A DNA stretch of 64,000 nt from Chitinophaga nivalis (lineage in GTDB: Bacteria > Bacteroidota > Bacteroidia > Chitinophagales > Chitinophagaceae). Location of the stretch: the NCBI RefSeq assembly GCF_025989125.1, contig NZ_JAPDNR010000001.1, forward strand, positions 1,160,301 to 1,224,300, written 5' to 3'. Of the stretch, positions 7,870 through 17,000 are shown one piece after another (positions within the stretch are counted from its first letter, which is position 1; the number at the start of each line of letters is the position of its first letter). Made by a program: the position numbers and the translations under genes. The notes beneath the pieces were generated by a model. It saw only the letters and a program-made list of their open reading frames with translations. It did not search any database and was not told the origin of the DNA.

Positions 7870-10377
7870 TTAGAACTGTAACTTGAAACTGCCGAATACA
7901 CCAAAACGTTTGTTGATCGGTTCTTCCGGAGATACCGCCGGGGTTACCCGCCAGATGAAATCTACCCGCAGGAATTTGAAAATATTTTCAATACCGGTAC
8001 CTAATTCCAGATAAGGATTTCCCTGCAGGGTTTTAAAGGTATAACCGTTGTTCATGTTCAGTTGTTTATTGGATTCAGAGAGTGAACCAATAACCCCTTT
8101 GGCTGTCCAGAACTGCCGCCATTTCAGCTTTTTGATGAGCGGAATATAACCAAAGATACCATTGCCGATCGTGTGTTCTATATTGAAACCGGCGTATTGA
8201 TCACTGATGAACTCAAAACGGTTCATCATGTTAAAGGCATATTTGTTATAGTAGTAAATTTCGTTGCCCGGATGTACTTCCAGTCCGGTATACGGCAGGG
8301 TGCCGAAAATTTTTCCACCGAAAACATTGTAGTAGAAAGAGCCAAACGGTGGCAGCTTCACATAGTCTGAGATGCTCAGGGAAGCGCGCTCGTACTGCTG
8401 TCCGCTGCGTCCTATACCTGGGATGCCCAGTGCAAATTTAAATTCAGCAATGGGGAATTTACTGCCTAAGCTAACGCGGTAATAATTGCCCTCCAGGAAT
8501 TCTTCATGAAAAGCATACCGGACTTTCAGTTCTATTTCTGCAGAAGTCAGCGGATCACGGCCATTGACACCTTTGGGATAAAAATCTGCTGTAGGCAAAG
8601 GTTCAAATGGTCTTACCTGTTTGTGTATGAAAGATAGCTGATGAGAAAAACCACTGTAGTATTCCTTGAAAAATTCTACTCTTTTTTCATCTACCATTAA
8701 GAACTTCTGCGGTATTCCGCCTTTACGGATAGCCAGTGTAAAGATATTATCGGTACCTACTTCATCGTAGTAATGGGTGCCGTTATCCAGGTCGCGGGTG
8801 TAGGCGCCATACACATACGTGCGGGGATGTCTTTTCAGCAGCCATAATGCGGAGATCTTGCCTTTATAGGCCTCGTCTTTGAAACCATAGGCGAGGTAAC
8901 CATAGAGGTACAGGTCTTTGTTGAATTTAGGCGTGGTACCCAGGTCGAGCCGGAGGCGGAATCCTTCCAGCCGGTTCTGAGAGAAGGCATAGTAGTAAGG
9001 CCCCCACTCCAGTGGTCCGAAAGGTTTATAGCCTGTGGCCAGGAAGCGGATGGTATTGGAGTACTTCTGGAACAGCGGCATTTTCTGCAGGGTGTCTACC
9101 ATGCGGTAAATACTTTGTTCGTTTTTACTGAGACTATCCGGTCGGTTGTATGTCCAGAAAGCATCCTGCCGTTTACGCGCACTATCGAGAATGACGATGT
9201 TCTGCGGGTATTTTTTATTGTTGAAGATGTTGGTAACGGCGGTATCGCCGATCACGACTTCATCGTAACTGGTAGTTTTGCGGCCAATGAATTCAATTTG
9301 TTTACCCGGTCGCGGACTGGGCGCCCAGAAATCCGCGATGAATTTATCTTTATACAGAAACCAGGTGCTGTCGGGCAGCTGTTTGAATTCCTGTACCAGG
9401 CTTACTTTATGAATGAAGTTGATATTCGCATCGCGGGGTACTGACAGTGTGGTTTTCTGGATCGCATAAGTGGTATCATGCACCCAGAGATCACCAATAA
9501 ACGTATTCTCCCCTTTTCGTTTAGGAGTGAAGTTGAGTTTGATGAACCGCTGTGAATTTACATACTGGGTATCTGCGATTTTGTAGTCGTAATAGAAAGC
9601 GCCGTTATGGTGCGTGGGACTGACAAATTGCTTATCAAATACCGGTATAAAGTTTTCGTAGATGTTGATATTCTGATACATGCCCCCCAGGAATTTGGTA
9701 ACGCTTTCGTTATCAATACCGGAAGTGCGGGCAGCCTTAATGATTTCCTTGGTTTTATGGGGTTTGGACTGATAGTAATAGTCAGACAGGGATTCCGTCA
9801 GAAAGATAGGCAGGAAAGGCTTTTCCTCTGAGGTACTGTCGATGTTATCCAGGATGAAAGAGAAGGGTTTGGTAAAACGGTTTTTACTCAATTTTACCTT
9901 GTTCAGATTTTTCATATCCAGCTCCAGTTTATTATAAATCTGGTATTTATAATTATCGAGCCGGTTATAATTATTCTCTGGTTTATGTCTTACAATTTGT
10001 TTCAGGAGGATGAGTGCGAAGTTAACGTTCGCTTTTATTTCATATACCTTTAAAGAAAGGTCGGAACGGGTTACTTCGAAGTTGATTATTTGTTCTTTCT
10101 GACTGCGGTCAACGGGCAATTTAAGCAAATTATATCCCATTACCCTTACGAGTAATGAATCAGCGGGGATCGCACCGAGTTCAAACACATATTTCCCATC
10201 CGTATTACTCACCATGCCGATTTGTGTACCCACAAACTGGAGGGTCGCGAAGGGAATGATTTCCTGTGAGTGCGCATCTTTTACAATTCCGCTCACTTTA
10301 AAAGTCTGCGCCATCAAGCCTGAACAACAAATGCTTACACCAATTATTGCAGCTAATATTCTTTTCCAGCCTATCAT
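7870..10377 (-). CDS. DUF5686/CarboxypepD_reg-like outer membrane protein
   Basis: An 835-residue outer membrane protein if started at the ATG at 10377, which opens a clean signal peptide (MIGWKRILAAIIGVS, ending near LMAQT). The upstream in-frame extension is not protein-like. Residues about 25-110 are a CarboxypepD_reg-like beta-sandwich (FKVSGIVKDAHSQEIIPFAT, SNTDGKYVF). The remainder is the DUF5686 region, with many aromatic-rich strands in the C-terminal half ending in FGSFKLQF, a terminal aromatic residue typical of barrels. The family is widespread in Bacteroidota and lacks an established function. It shares a divergent promoter region with the regulator/CreD operon and is followed closely by a small unknown gene. 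Confidence 0.85.
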   Translation of the reverse strand: MIGWKRILAAIIGVSICCSGLMAQTFKVSGIVKDAHSQEIIPFATLQFVGTQIGMVSNTDGKYVFELGAIPADSLLVRVMGYNLLKLPVDRSQKEQIINFEVTRSDLSLKVYEIKANVNFALILLKQIVRHKPENNYNRLDNYKYQIYNKLELDMKNLNKVKLSKNRFTKPFSFILDNIDSTSEEKPFLPIFLTESLSDYYYQSKPHKTKEIIKAARTSGIDNESVTKFLGGMYQNINIYENFIPVFDKQFVSPTHHNGAFYYDYKIADTQYVNSQRFIKLNFTPKRKGENTFIGDLWVHDTTYAIQKTTLSVPRDANINFIHKVSLVQEFKQLPDSTWFLYKDKFIADFWAPSPRPGKQIEFIGRKTTSYDEVVIGDTAVTNIFNNKKYPQNIVILDSARKRQDAFWTYNRPDSLSKNEQSIYRMVDTLQKMPLFQKYSNTIRFLATGYKPFGPLEWGPYYYAFSQNRLEGFRLRLDLGTTPKFNKDLYLYGYLAYGFKDEAYKGKISALWLLKRHPRTYVYGAYTRDLDNGTHYYDEVGTDNIFTLAIRKGGIPQKFLMVDEKRVEFFKEYYSGFSHQLSFIHKQVRPFEPLPTADFYPKGVNGRDPLTSAEIELKVRYAFHEEFLEGNYYRVSLGSKFPIAEFKFALGIPGIGRSGQQYERASLSISDYVKLPPFGSFYYNVFGGKIFGTLPYTGLEVHPGNEIYYYNKYAFNMMNRFEFISDQYAGFNIEHTIGNGIFGYIPLIKKLKWRQFWTAKGVIGSLSESNKQLNMNNGYTFKTLQGNPYLELGTGIENIFKFLRVDFIWRVTPAVSPEEPINKRFGVFGSFKLQF

Positions 10378-10460
10378 ATCTACAACAATATTATACTTTT
10401 TTGCGCTTATCGTACGTACCGCTTTCCCGTAGGTAAGGGCGTTATAACAAAAAATTATAT

Positions 10461-10501
10461 TTTGGAATTGCAAATATTATTCTAACTTTGTATTGCAAAG
10501 T
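10461..10501 (+). promoter_or_regulatory. Promoter with overlapping palindromic operator (site 1)
   Basis: A -33-like TTTGG (10461-10465) and the -7 element TAACTTTG (10483-10490) precede the membrane-protein gene. The perfect palindrome ACTTTG-TATTG-CAAAGT (10485-10501) includes the last six bases of the -7 element. The same half-sites with the same spacing recur at 11474-11490 ahead of creD. A regulator bound here would block transcription; the winged-helix protein of this operon is the obvious candidate. Confidence 0.7.
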
Positions 10502-10512
10502 ACTTTTCGAAT

Positions 10513-11163
10513 ATGACAGATCAGCAACATCTGCAGACTTTAAGTGATATCCGGCGCATGATGGAGCGCAGCAGCCGCTTTTTATCGCTGAGTGGATTGA
10601 GTGGCATTTCTGCCGGTATCAGTGCGCTGGCAGGAGCGGCCATTGCCCGTAAATGGCTGGTGGATTATTACTATCGCTGGAATACCAGTGGTGTACATAA
10701 TCATGACGATTTTGAGTTGTTGAAATTCCGTCTGATTGTATTGGGATTTTGTGTGATGATAGTAGCATTATGCGGTGGTGCATTTTTTACGTGGCGGAAA
10801 GCCCGGCGGAATGGATTGCCGATATGGGATCGTACAGCAAGGAATGTGCTGATAAATGTTGCGTTACCACTGGCAGCAGGTGGCGCTTTTATAGGCGGGT
10901 TATTGTTTAATCACCTGGAAACGCTGGTAGCACCTACCTGCCTGGTGTTCTACGGACTGGCACTGATTAATACCAGCAAGTATACGTTGCCGGATGTACG
11001 TTACCTGGGTATCCTGGAAACCATACTGGGAATAGTTAATCTTTTCTTTTTGCGTAAAGGCCTGTATTTTTGGGCCATTGGCTTTGGATTACTGCACATC
11101 ATTTACGGAGCATTGATGTGGTGGAAATATGAAAGAAAAGGAAGCCTTCAATCAATATCATGA
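10513..11163 (+). CDS. Multi-pass membrane protein of the regulator/CreD operon
   Basis: A 216-residue integral membrane protein. A short cytoplasmic N-terminal helix (QHLQTLSDIRRMMERSSR) is followed by about five to six hydrophobic segments: around residues 22-40 (LSLSGLSGISAGISALAGA), 75-95, 115-130, 135-150 and two near the C-terminus. It ends in a basic tail. The stop codon overlaps the ATG of the winged-helix regulator by four bases (ATGA), a sign of translational coupling. In Bacteroidota such small membrane proteins often sit beside this type of regulator; a sensory or anti-regulator role is inference. I know no function for the family. Confidence 0.82.
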   Translation: MTDQQHLQTLSDIRRMMERSSRFLSLSGLSGISAGISALAGAAIARKWLVDYYYRWNTSGVHNHDDFELLKFRLIVLGFCVMIVALCGGAFFTWRKARRNGLPIWDRTARNVLINVALPLAAGGAFIGGLLFNHLETLVAPTCLVFYGLALINTSKYTLPDVRYLGILETILGIVNLFFLRKGLYFWAIGFGLLHIIYGALMWWKYERKGSLQSIS

Positions 11164-11456
11164 ACCCGATAGGTAACTTAAACAAAATATTCGAAAGCCG
11201 TATACGCCTCGGCGTGATGAGTATATTGATGGTAAACGATGAGGTAAATTTTAACGACCTTAAACAGATGCTGGAGGTAACAGATGGTAACCTGGCCTCC
11301 CACCTCAATACACTGGAAGAAAACGGCTATCTGAAAGTACATAAAGGCTTTATTGGGCGTAAAACCAATACTACCTACGCTATTACCAGCGCCGGGGAAA
11401 AAGCCTTTAAAGGGCACCTGGTGGCCCTGGAATACATGATCAAATTCACGAAATAA
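11160..11456 (+). CDS. Winged-helix transcriptional regulator (HTH_34/MarR-like)
   Basis: A 98-residue single-domain DNA-binding protein. The order is helix 1 (LNKIFESRIRLGVMSIL), the helix-turn-helix (NFNDLKQMLEVTDGNLASHLNTLEENGYL) and the beta-wing (VHKGFIGRKTNTTYAITSAG), closing with a helix (EKAFKGHLVALEYMIKF) that probably dimerises. The pattern matches the winged-helix family often annotated as HTH_34, related to ArsR/MarR. It has no sensor domain or metal-binding cysteines. It is translationally coupled to the upstream membrane protein, and creD follows. The two palindromes at 10485 and 11474 have the size and symmetry expected of a dimeric winged-helix operator, so autoregulation plus control of creD is likely. 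Confidence 0.92.
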   Translation: MNPIGNLNKIFESRIRLGVMSILMVNDEVNFNDLKQMLEVTDGNLASHLNTLEENGYLKVHKGFIGRKTNTTYAITSAGEKAFKGHLVALEYMIKFTK

Positions 11457-11471
11457 ATTTTTTTTGTCTTT

Positions 11472-11490
11472 TTACTTTGAAATACAAAGT
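11472..11490 (+). promoter_or_regulatory. Internal promoter with palindromic operator (site 2)
   Basis: A -7-like TTACTTTG (11472-11479) overlaps the perfect palindrome ACTTTG-AAATA-CAAAGT (11474-11490). It is the same half-site pair and spacing as at 10485-10501. It lies in the short gap between the regulator and creD, 26 bases before the preferred creD ATG. Confidence 0.66.
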
Positions 11491-11515
11491 GCTTTCTAAA
11501 ATAAAAAACTTGTAT

Positions 11516-12859
11516 ATGGAACCTTCAACACATACGCCCCTCTCCTTTTTTGATCGTTATGCCTACGCTATCAAGGCTTTCATCATCATCGTTATGACCA
11601 TCATGTTACTGATCCCTGCCAATATGATACAGGGCATCATCTGGGAACGGCGCGACAGACAGCAGGAAGCCACCAAAGAAGTCAGCAGCCGCTGGGGAGA
11701 AGAACAACATATCACCGGACCGGTACTGGCCATCCCCTATACCCTTGCCGGCCAGCATAACGCCGGGGAATTCCAGTCATACGTATACCTGCTGCCGGAA
11801 AACCTGAAAATAAACGGTGAGCTGTTACCGGAAAAACTCAAGCGGGGTATTTTTGATGTGGCCGTATATACAGCAAGGCTGCAACTCAGCGGAACTTTTA
11901 CCAAAACAGCCCTGGAAAAACTGGACATCCCCTTCTCCGCCCTGAAGCTGAATGAAGCCATGGTACTGGTAGGTATCAGTGATCTGCGGGGCATCGATAA
12001 CCAAGTGCAATTAATGTGGAACGGCAAACCGTATTTTTTTAATCCGGGAATCGTCAATAAGGATCTTTTCAGCAGCGGTATTCAAACGCCGGTAGCCATT
12101 GATATGACAGCAGCGGGCGGTACTGCGGGTAGCTTTACGTTGGATCTGGGCGTAAAAGGTTCCGGGCATATCCGTTTCTCTCCGATAGGTCAAACCACTG
12201 TGGCCAATATTCGTTCTACCTGGCCGGATCCTAGTTTCGATGACGCCTTCCCGCCTAAAACCCGGCAGGTAAGTGATAAAGGTTTTGTGGCTACCTGGCA
12301 GATCCAGCACCTGAGCCGCAACTATCCGCAAAGCTGGACAGGCAATAAATACGATATCCAGTCGGCTGATTTTGGTATCCGCCTGTTTATGCCGGCACAA
12401 AGCTACCAGCAGTCTATGCGCGCTGTAAAATATGCGCTGCTCATCATCGGACTTACCTTTTTTATCCTGTATTTTATTGAGCTGTCGCAGCGCCGGACCT
12501 TACATCCATTGCAATATGCCCTCGTGGGATTAGCCCTTTGTATTTTCTATACCCTGTTAATATCTATTTCAGAACAACTTAACTTTATTATGGCCTACAT
12601 CATCTCCAGCGTGCTGACGATCGGATTGATTGTCCTGTATATTGCAGCTGCCTATAAAAACGCCCGTATCGCCATCAGTATCGGCAGTGTGCTGGTATTA
12701 TTGTATGGCTTTATTTATGTAGTCATCAGTGCAGAAGACCAGGCGCTGCTGATGGGTAGTCTGGGCTTATTTATCATCCTGGCGCTGGTGATGTATTTCA
12801 GCAGCCGTATCAAATGGGACAAACTGGGGCAGAAAGACGTCACACCCGTAAATCAATAA
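11516..12859 (+). CDS. creD: Inner membrane protein CreD
   Basis: A 447-residue CreD-family protein. One N-terminal membrane helix (IKAFIIIVMTIMLLIPANMIQ) is followed by a large periplasmic beta-rich domain (about residues 60-300, with the family segment HITGPVLAIPY) and five C-terminal membrane helices. In enterobacteria CreD belongs to the CreBC regulon and affects colicin tolerance and envelope integrity; the molecular activity is unknown. The frame opens earlier at 11477, but that codon lies inside the operator palindrome, so I choose the ATG at 11516. No CreBC two-component genes are present here; a one-component winged-helix regulator precedes it instead. Confidence 0.93.
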   Translation: MEPSTHTPLSFFDRYAYAIKAFIIIVMTIMLLIPANMIQGIIWERRDRQQEATKEVSSRWGEEQHITGPVLAIPYTLAGQHNAGEFQSYVYLLPENLKINGELLPEKLKRGIFDVAVYTARLQLSGTFTKTALEKLDIPFSALKLNEAMVLVGISDLRGIDNQVQLMWNGKPYFFNPGIVNKDLFSSGIQTPVAIDMTAAGGTAGSFTLDLGVKGSGHIRFSPIGQTTVANIRSTWPDPSFDDAFPPKTRQVSDKGFVATWQIQHLSRNYPQSWTGNKYDIQSADFGIRLFMPAQSYQQSMRAVKYALLIIGLTFFILYFIELSQRRTLHPLQYALVGLALCIFYTLLISISEQLNFIMAYIISSVLTIGLIVLYIAAAYKNARIAISIGSVLVLLYGFIYVVISAEDQALLMGSLGLFIILALVMYFSSRIKWDKLGQKDVTPVNQ

Positions 12860-12865
12860 ACTAAC

Positions 12866-13228
12866 ATGCGCAATTCTTATATCAGCAAACGGATAGCCAG
12901 TTTCGGATACGCTTTTAACGGTATCATCGCTTTTTTACGCAGCGAACCACATGCACGTATACACGCCCTTGCTACCATAGTGGTAGTGGCTGCCGGTTGC
13001 TGGTATCATATTGCCACTTCCGAATGGATCTGGCTTATATTATGCATAGCTCTGGTATGGGTAACGGAAATGCTGAATACCGTGGTGGAAAAAATCATGG
13101 ATCATCTTTCTCCGCAACAACATCCCAAAGTAAAGTGGATCAAAGATGTAGCCGCCGGCGCAGTATTGGTCGCAGCCATCGCTGCGCTGGTCATTGGCAT
13201 ATTGATCTTTTATCCTTATCTCTTTTAG
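12866..13228 (+). CDS. dgkA: Diacylglycerol kinase/undecaprenol kinase family protein
   Basis: A 120-residue DAGK-family integral membrane kinase. It shows the N-terminal amphipathic helix (ASFGYAFNGIIAFLRSEPHARIH), three membrane helices, and the catalytic motif EMLNTVVEKIMDHL between helices 2 and 3 (the Gram-positive-like form is E-x-x-N-T-x-x-E). In non-enteric bacteria this form usually phosphorylates undecaprenol rather than diacylglycerol, recycling the lipid carrier. It begins six bases after creD, so the two are co-transcribed. Substrate choice between undecaprenol and diacylglycerol cannot be settled from sequence. Confidence 0.92.
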   Translation: MRNSYISKRIASFGYAFNGIIAFLRSEPHARIHALATIVVVAAGCWYHIATSEWIWLILCIALVWVTEMLNTVVEKIMDHLSPQQHPKVKWIKDVAAGAVLVAAIAALVIGILIFYPYLF

Positions 13229-13275
13229 TGTTTCCCTTTTATCCCTGTATCGTTTTAACCATATAAAACTGGCGT

Positions 13276-13953
13276 ATGAAACTAAAAAGTAGGATGCGGT
13301 TACTGCAAAGGCAGGTACACCGGTCACGACAGGAATATACCCTGTATGCTTCTGTATTATTCAGCCTGGCTTTGCTGGCTTGCCGTATAGCCCATACCGG
13401 TAGTTATCTGCGGGTATCACTGATCTGGAATCTTTTTCTGGCCTATATTCCTTTTGCCATTACCGGCTGGATGCACCGGCATCCGGAACAGGTCAGCAAC
13501 CGGTATACCTGGTACAGTTGTTTTGTGGTGTGGCTGCTGTTTGTGCCCAACGCGCCCTATATTCTCACAGATCTGTTTCATTTATTCGACGGCGGTGTAC
13601 CGCTGTGGTTCGATTTATTCATGATTTTTTCCTTTGCCTGGAATGGGATGGTGCTGGGATATTTTTCCATCCGCACCATGGAGCATATGTGGCGGGTACG
13701 GCATACCCGCTGGCCGGCCTGGCTGTTTTCGTTTCCGGTGATGTTCCTGTGCGCCATGGGGGTATATATCGGCCGGTACCTGCGCTATAATAGCTGGGAT
13801 GTAGTAAAAGATCCGCTTACGTTGTTGGGCGATATGCGCGATATCGTATTGCATCCCTGGGAAAACAGGAGTGCGTGGGCCTTTACGATCTGTATGGGTA
13901 TCTTTCTGTATCTGATGTATCCGTTTTTTGCCAAAAAACCACAGGCACGTTAA
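13276..13953 (+). CDS. DUF1361 membrane protein
   Basis: A 225-residue multi-pass membrane protein with about six to seven hydrophobic helices. The conserved DUF1361 landmarks are visible: LRVSLIWNLFLAYIPFAI, LLFVPNAPYILTDLFHL and WYDLFM-like LWFDLFMIFSFAWNG, as well as GVYIGRYLRYNSWDVV. The family is of unknown function. It lies 47 bases after the DAGK-type gene, probably as the last gene of the creD operon, because a strong hairpin follows. Confidence 0.88.
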   Translation: MKLKSRMRLLQRQVHRSRQEYTLYASVLFSLALLACRIAHTGSYLRVSLIWNLFLAYIPFAITGWMHRHPEQVSNRYTWYSCFVVWLLFVPNAPYILTDLFHLFDGGVPLWFDLFMIFSFAWNGMVLGYFSIRTMEHMWRVRHTRWPAWLFSFPVMFLCAMGVYIGRYLRYNSWDVVKDPLTLLGDMRDIVLHPWENRSAWAFTICMGIFLYLMYPFFAKKPQAR

Positions 13954-13980
13954 GCCCCGATTCGTTACTGCGTAGTATGT

Positions 13981-14031
13981 TATAAAAGCAAAACGCGCAA
14001 CTCCTACGGAGCTGCGCGTTTTGCTTTTATA
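13981..14031. terminator. Long palindromic bidirectional terminator
   Basis: Perfect 19-bp arms (13981-13999 with 14013-14031; core AAAACGCGCA/TGCGCGTTTT) plus an inner CTCC/GGAG stem. It separates the convergent DUF1361 and propeller-barrel genes. Confidence 0.88.
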
Positions 14032-14074
14032 AATTGATCACATCCGGCAACAGGTACCGGAGTGTGGTAGTGGC

Positions 14075-17000
14075 TTAGAAATCGACTCCCATACCGAAGT
14101 ACCAGATCGGACTGCCCTTGAAGAAGCCCATGGCAGGCCAGCCGGCATCTACCCGCAGGAAATAGCCTGCAATAGTAGTGCGGGCACCAAAACCATAACC
14201 ACCGATGAAAGGTCCGAGGAAGCCTTCTTTAATACGGGTAACCACTCCGGATCCGGGATCTGTATACTCGCCGTAATTGGCATCTTTAAAGCTCAGTTTT
14301 CCGGTCCACGCGGTACCGATATCCATGAAGGAAACTGCCTGGAAATTACGCAGTAAAGCGGAGTTAATAGGCCGGTCGATAAAGGTGGCGAATACCGGTA
14401 AACGTAATTCGGTATTCAGCAACATTACATTATTACCGTTTCTCGCATTCTGCTTGTATCCGCGCAGGTTTTCAGACAAGGTCTGGAAGGCGTAGTTGAC
14501 AGTTCTGTCAACCGGATTGTTGGCATTGATCTGCGGGTTTAACCAGTTGTCTATACCACCCAGGTAGTACAACAGTTTGCGCGTACCCCAGGACATATCC
14601 AGGGAGAAACGGGTAGCCCAGATAAAGTTGCGGTAGATTTTTTTGTAGTGACGTATGTCAACACCCATGCTATAGGTGAATCTGCCATTGGCCGCCGCTG
14701 AATTGGGATTGAATAATTCATTCAATCCACCGTTGGTCAGCTGGGAATTCACATCGCCATAGATTTTATAACGGGTACCATTCCAGATATTAATAGCCGG
14801 ATTGATGGTATTATCATATACATATTCCAGGCGCGCTAACGCGTAGCTTTCCTTGAAGTCCGGCTGTTTCAGCGTTTCTATTCTGGTAGCCTGCATCACC
14901 AGTCTGTCTGTACGGTAGCCTACCTGTAAACGCAGGCTTCTCACCTGGTCAAACGGATAACGGGCTTCCAGCTGATAGAGGTTGGTGATAAATTTCACTG
15001 GCAGTACTTCAGGCGAGCCGATTACACTGAATCCCTGGCTTTTATCCACTTTCCGGTAGTAGGTGAATTTATAGTCAAACCGTTTTTTCAGGTAAGAGGT
15101 GGTGAAAAAGTATTCTGTTCCCTGCAGGTTGGAAGGAATACGGAAGCCGCCACTGAATTTCAGGTCTTCAAACAGGTCGCTTACCCCAATGCGGATTAAA
15201 CCGTTGATGGGATCTGAAAGCCGGATCGGACCAGAAGGGGGACCCGTGTAAGGCTGGTACCGGTTAATGAGTACAGAGTTATCCAATTGCACCGTCAGGT
15301 AGTCGGATGCAAATTTGAATTTATATGGAAACAGTTTAGACTTTTTCAATACCGGTTCTTCTTTCTTTTTCTCAAAGAAGGAATTATTATTATCCTGCAA
15401 TGTTATCACAGTCTCGGTAGTATCTACCGGATCATTACCAAATTCGTTCTGGAAGAAATTCGGATGAGACGTGGTGTCTTTCACCGGCGCCGCAAACGTT
15501 GGTAATCCTAATCGCAGGCTGTCTGCATGTATTTCTGCTTTTCTGAAATTGGTAGGCCGTGCGTTGATATTTCTTTTCTTCAGCACAGTGGTATCTACCT
15601 TTAACTTCATCAGTCGTTTGATATCGGCATATCCTACCACTTCAGATACCTCTCCTTTTTCGCCGGTAATCCTGGATTCCAGGATACCATATGGATAGTT
15701 GGAGATCGGGAAAGAATAGGTAGAGTCGCTGGTGATGGCGATGGCTTCCACGGAATCAGGTGCAGCCGCACCATAGGCTGCCAGTGCAGAATCCAGCTCT
15801 TCTTTCTCCGGATTATGCAGGATGTCGGCGCCTACATAAAAGAGAGAGTCTACACCGGCACTTTGTGATTTGAAGAAGCCGGCATAACGGTTACGGATAC
15901 CGTTGGCATCAGAAACAAAGGTGAAGTGGGTGGTATTATATTGCATGGGCAACCGGGCGTCTCCGTATTTCAGATCCGTTAACTGCGTGATCTGTTTTTC
16001 GGAGCTTCTGTTCCAGTTGTCTACCATGAAAATATTGAAAGGACGGTTGGGCAGGGAGGTATCGCTGCCCCTTCCTTTAGGCGATGGCCTGTTGGAAGAG
16101 TAAATGATACCGCTTTTGCCGGGGAATGCAGCAAAACTTGGGTCCAGGTCATCATACACATCGTTGGTGATCTGGTCTGTTTTGGAGTTGCTGATGCTAT
16201 AGGTGAAAATGTCGGTATGTCCGTTTTTGATAGCAGACAGGAGAAGATTATTTTCCTGTATGGGCATGAACTTGAAGTCTACCACCCGGTCGAATTGTTT
16301 CAGGTCCTGACGTAGGGTGGTACGGGTTATGAGGTCGTATACCAGCAGTTTGGTTTTGCCTTCGTGTTCGTAGATCACTGCCAGCCGGTTGCCTTTAGGA
16401 TTCCAGGCCATCATCGGGTAGTTAGGATCCAGTTGGTTAGCCAGCTGCATGACGCCGCTGCGGAGCAGTACTTTCGGCTTGTTCCAGCCCAGTTGAATCT
16501 GTACGCGGTATACGCCTTTCTTGAATTCTACGACTGCGTAGGAATTATTTTTAGGATTGGGATTGAAACGGAAATAATCTGCTTTGCCGATTTCCTGGGC
16601 CACAATGGTGCGGCCTTTAGCAGAAGTTTTTCTTCTGCGGTTATCTTCTGAGAATCTTCTTTGATAAAATACAAAGAAGTCCTGGGTCGTTTTTTTCGGA
16701 GTGAGATTGAGTACCTGTTCAAAACCTTTTTTCAGTCCGCGGTTGATGCGGGAGATGTACATCAGGTAAGGCACGGCGTCTTTACCATATTTGGTTTCCA
16801 CATAGTACCAGAATGCCTGGCCGGCCAGCAATGGCTTTTCATAAGCCAGGTGATTAAAGCTGTTATATTTTCCGGATAACAGGGCCGACTTTAACTCTTC
16901 ATCCAGGCGGGCATTCCAGGGCTCTGCTGCATAGGCGATAAAGCCATCTGTAAACCATTTGGGAAAATCTATCAATACGGCATTACCGGCAAATTCGCCG

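Noticed and set aside
11477..11515. The upstream in-frame start of creD at 11477
   Set aside because: The codon lies inside the operator palindrome and -7 region; the ATG at 11516 fits transcription geometry and family length better.
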